NCBI RefSeq assembly: GCF_000297025.1
Contig: NZ_CAKD01000024.1
Coordinates: forward strand, 1 to 64,000
Origin: Lactobacillus pasteurii DSM 23907 = CRBIP 24.76
GTDB lineage: Bacteria; Bacillota; Bacilli; Lactobacillales; Lactobacillaceae
Reading direction: 5' to 3'
Length of the DNA stretch: 64,000 bases
How positions within the stretch are numbered: position 1 is the first letter of the stretch; each line of letters starts with the position of its first letter. The translations under genes were made by a program, and so were the position numbers. Shown here piece by piece: positions 63,415-64,000 of the stretch. The notes beneath the pieces are model-generated. The model ran no database searches. It was not told the DNA's origin and saw only the letters and a program-made list of their open reading frames with translations.

Positions 63415-64000
63415 TTAATCAAGCTTGTTACTTTCAAGCAATTCTGCTCTTTGAGCCAAGTTTACGTATAAACGGTTGTTCATAACTGACATACCTTCGA
63501 TTTCACGACCAGTCGTAAACTTGAAGGACTTTTGGTAATCGCCGCTTCTGTTGATCTTAACAATCAAGTCGTTGAAAGCAAGGTAGAAGTTTTGATTTTC
63601 TGGATCATAAGTAAATCCTTGAACTGGTGAACCATCGCCAACAAAAGTTCCAGAGGTTGCACCAACGATAGTTGGGTACCAGTTATCGCCCTTACGGTTT
63701 AATTCCCAGTATTCATAACGATTGCTGGTTGGATCGTAGTAAACGCCGTACAATTGGTAATCTGAAGTAATTACGGCATTTTGGAAGTAGCGTGGCTTAG
63801 AGTCGTCGCCATCCCAACATTTAATGGTCCAGATCTTGTTGATTTCCAAGTCGCTCTTGCGAATTTGAATCAATTGTTCTGAATCCTTAGAGATCTTTTC
63901 GCTGTGGTCATTTACCAAAACATAAATGTACTTGTCAGTTGATCCCATAGCTTGACCATGTCCAATTGGCAAGTATGGACTAACCTTGATGTTCTTGACA
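63415..64000 (-). CDS. Secreted propeller-like paralogue (partial, N-terminus beyond the window)
   Basis: The visible 195 or so C-terminal residues align over their whole length with the protein at 59754. Shared blocks include NIKVSPY, GHGQ, LIQIRKSDLEINKIWTIK, SPVQGFTY and REIEGMSV, and both end in a QRAEL/QRSEL-type sequence. The reading frame is open to the right edge, so the signal peptide and wall-binding part lie outside. An internal ATG at 63972 is not a real start. Paralogy with the neighbouring gene suggests a local duplication around the permease and perR. Confidence 0.75.
   Translation of the reverse strand, partial: VKNIKVSPYLPIGHGQAMGSTDKYIYVLVNDHSEKISKDSEQLIQIRKSDLEINKIWTIKCWDGDDSKPRYFQNAVITSDYQLYGVYYDPTSNRYEYWELNRKGDNWYPTIVGATSGTFVGDGSPVQGFTYDPENQNFYLAFNDLIVKINRSGDYQKSFKFTTGREIEGMSVMNNRLYVNLAQRAELLESNKLD

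Overview
The window is chromosomal DNA of a low-GC Gram-positive bacterium, most probably a Lactobacillus of the acidophilus/delbrueckii group. Supporting features are the cggR-gap-pgk-tpiA glycolytic operon, the murB-potABCD-cdaA-cdaR-glmM chain, the comG-methyltransferase-ackA order, strong AGGAGG-type ribosome binding sites, A/T-rich sigma-A promoters with cre boxes, and protein sequences typical of that genus. Species assignment is inference.

Region 1 (1-6003) is a small integrated element in the 3' end of a tRNA-Gln(CUG) gene. A 34-bp direct repeat (1-34 and 5970-6003) gives a unit of 5969 bp. It carries a tyrosine integrase and a cI-like repressor on the minus strand. Divergent from these are a Cro-like protein, two small unknown proteins, an excisionase-like HTH protein and a rolling-circle initiator/relaxase of the Rep_trans family. 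Downstream lie an origin-like region with a hairpin and five 42/43-bp tandem repeats, and an ArpU-like regulator. I see no structural phage genes and no cargo genes. It is best read as a minimal replicating integrative element (IME or phage satellite). It is packed with copies of the 8-mer AGGGATGC and carries two 31-bp arm-type repeats.

Region 2 (5991-19318): a tRNA-Glu/tRNA-Gln operon, a serine hydrolase, a small membrane protein, a DHA2 drug exporter, pgi, a VanZ-like protein and an LtaS-type phosphoglycerol transferase. These are followed by a leftward series: DUF3737, a PatB-like C-S lyase, manA, an SdpI-like membrane protein, an OmpR-type regulator and a sensor kinase.

Region 3 (19484-32927): tmRNA with tag AKNSNSYALAA, ackA, a class I methyltransferase, a complete comGA-GG pseudopilus operon, yebC, a VanZ-like protein, a 34-aa membrane miniprotein, an APC permease, DUF441, asparaginase, a low-molecular-weight phosphatase, a FluC pair and a HAD phosphatase.

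Region 4 (32977-48706): the mannitol operon mtlR-mtlA-mtlF-mtlD with a cre box; glmS with GntR-type operator-like palindromes; and a leftward chain murB-potABCD-cdaA-cdaR-glmM. This chain links cell-wall precursor synthesis, polyamine import and c-di-AMP synthesis.

Region 5 (48853-58071): an exonuclease, tsaE, pta, ung, a HAD phosphatase, a LURP-one-like protein, a GNAT acetyltransferase, and the cggR-gap-pgk-tpiA operon with a CggR-type operator.

Region 6 (58109-64000): tRNA-Arg(CCG), a GtrB-like glycosyltransferase and GtrA-like flippase, a secreted propeller-like protein, a second APC permease, a PerR-type regulator, and the 3' part of a second secreted paralogue that runs off the window. 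No CRISPR array, rRNA or insertion sequence was seen.
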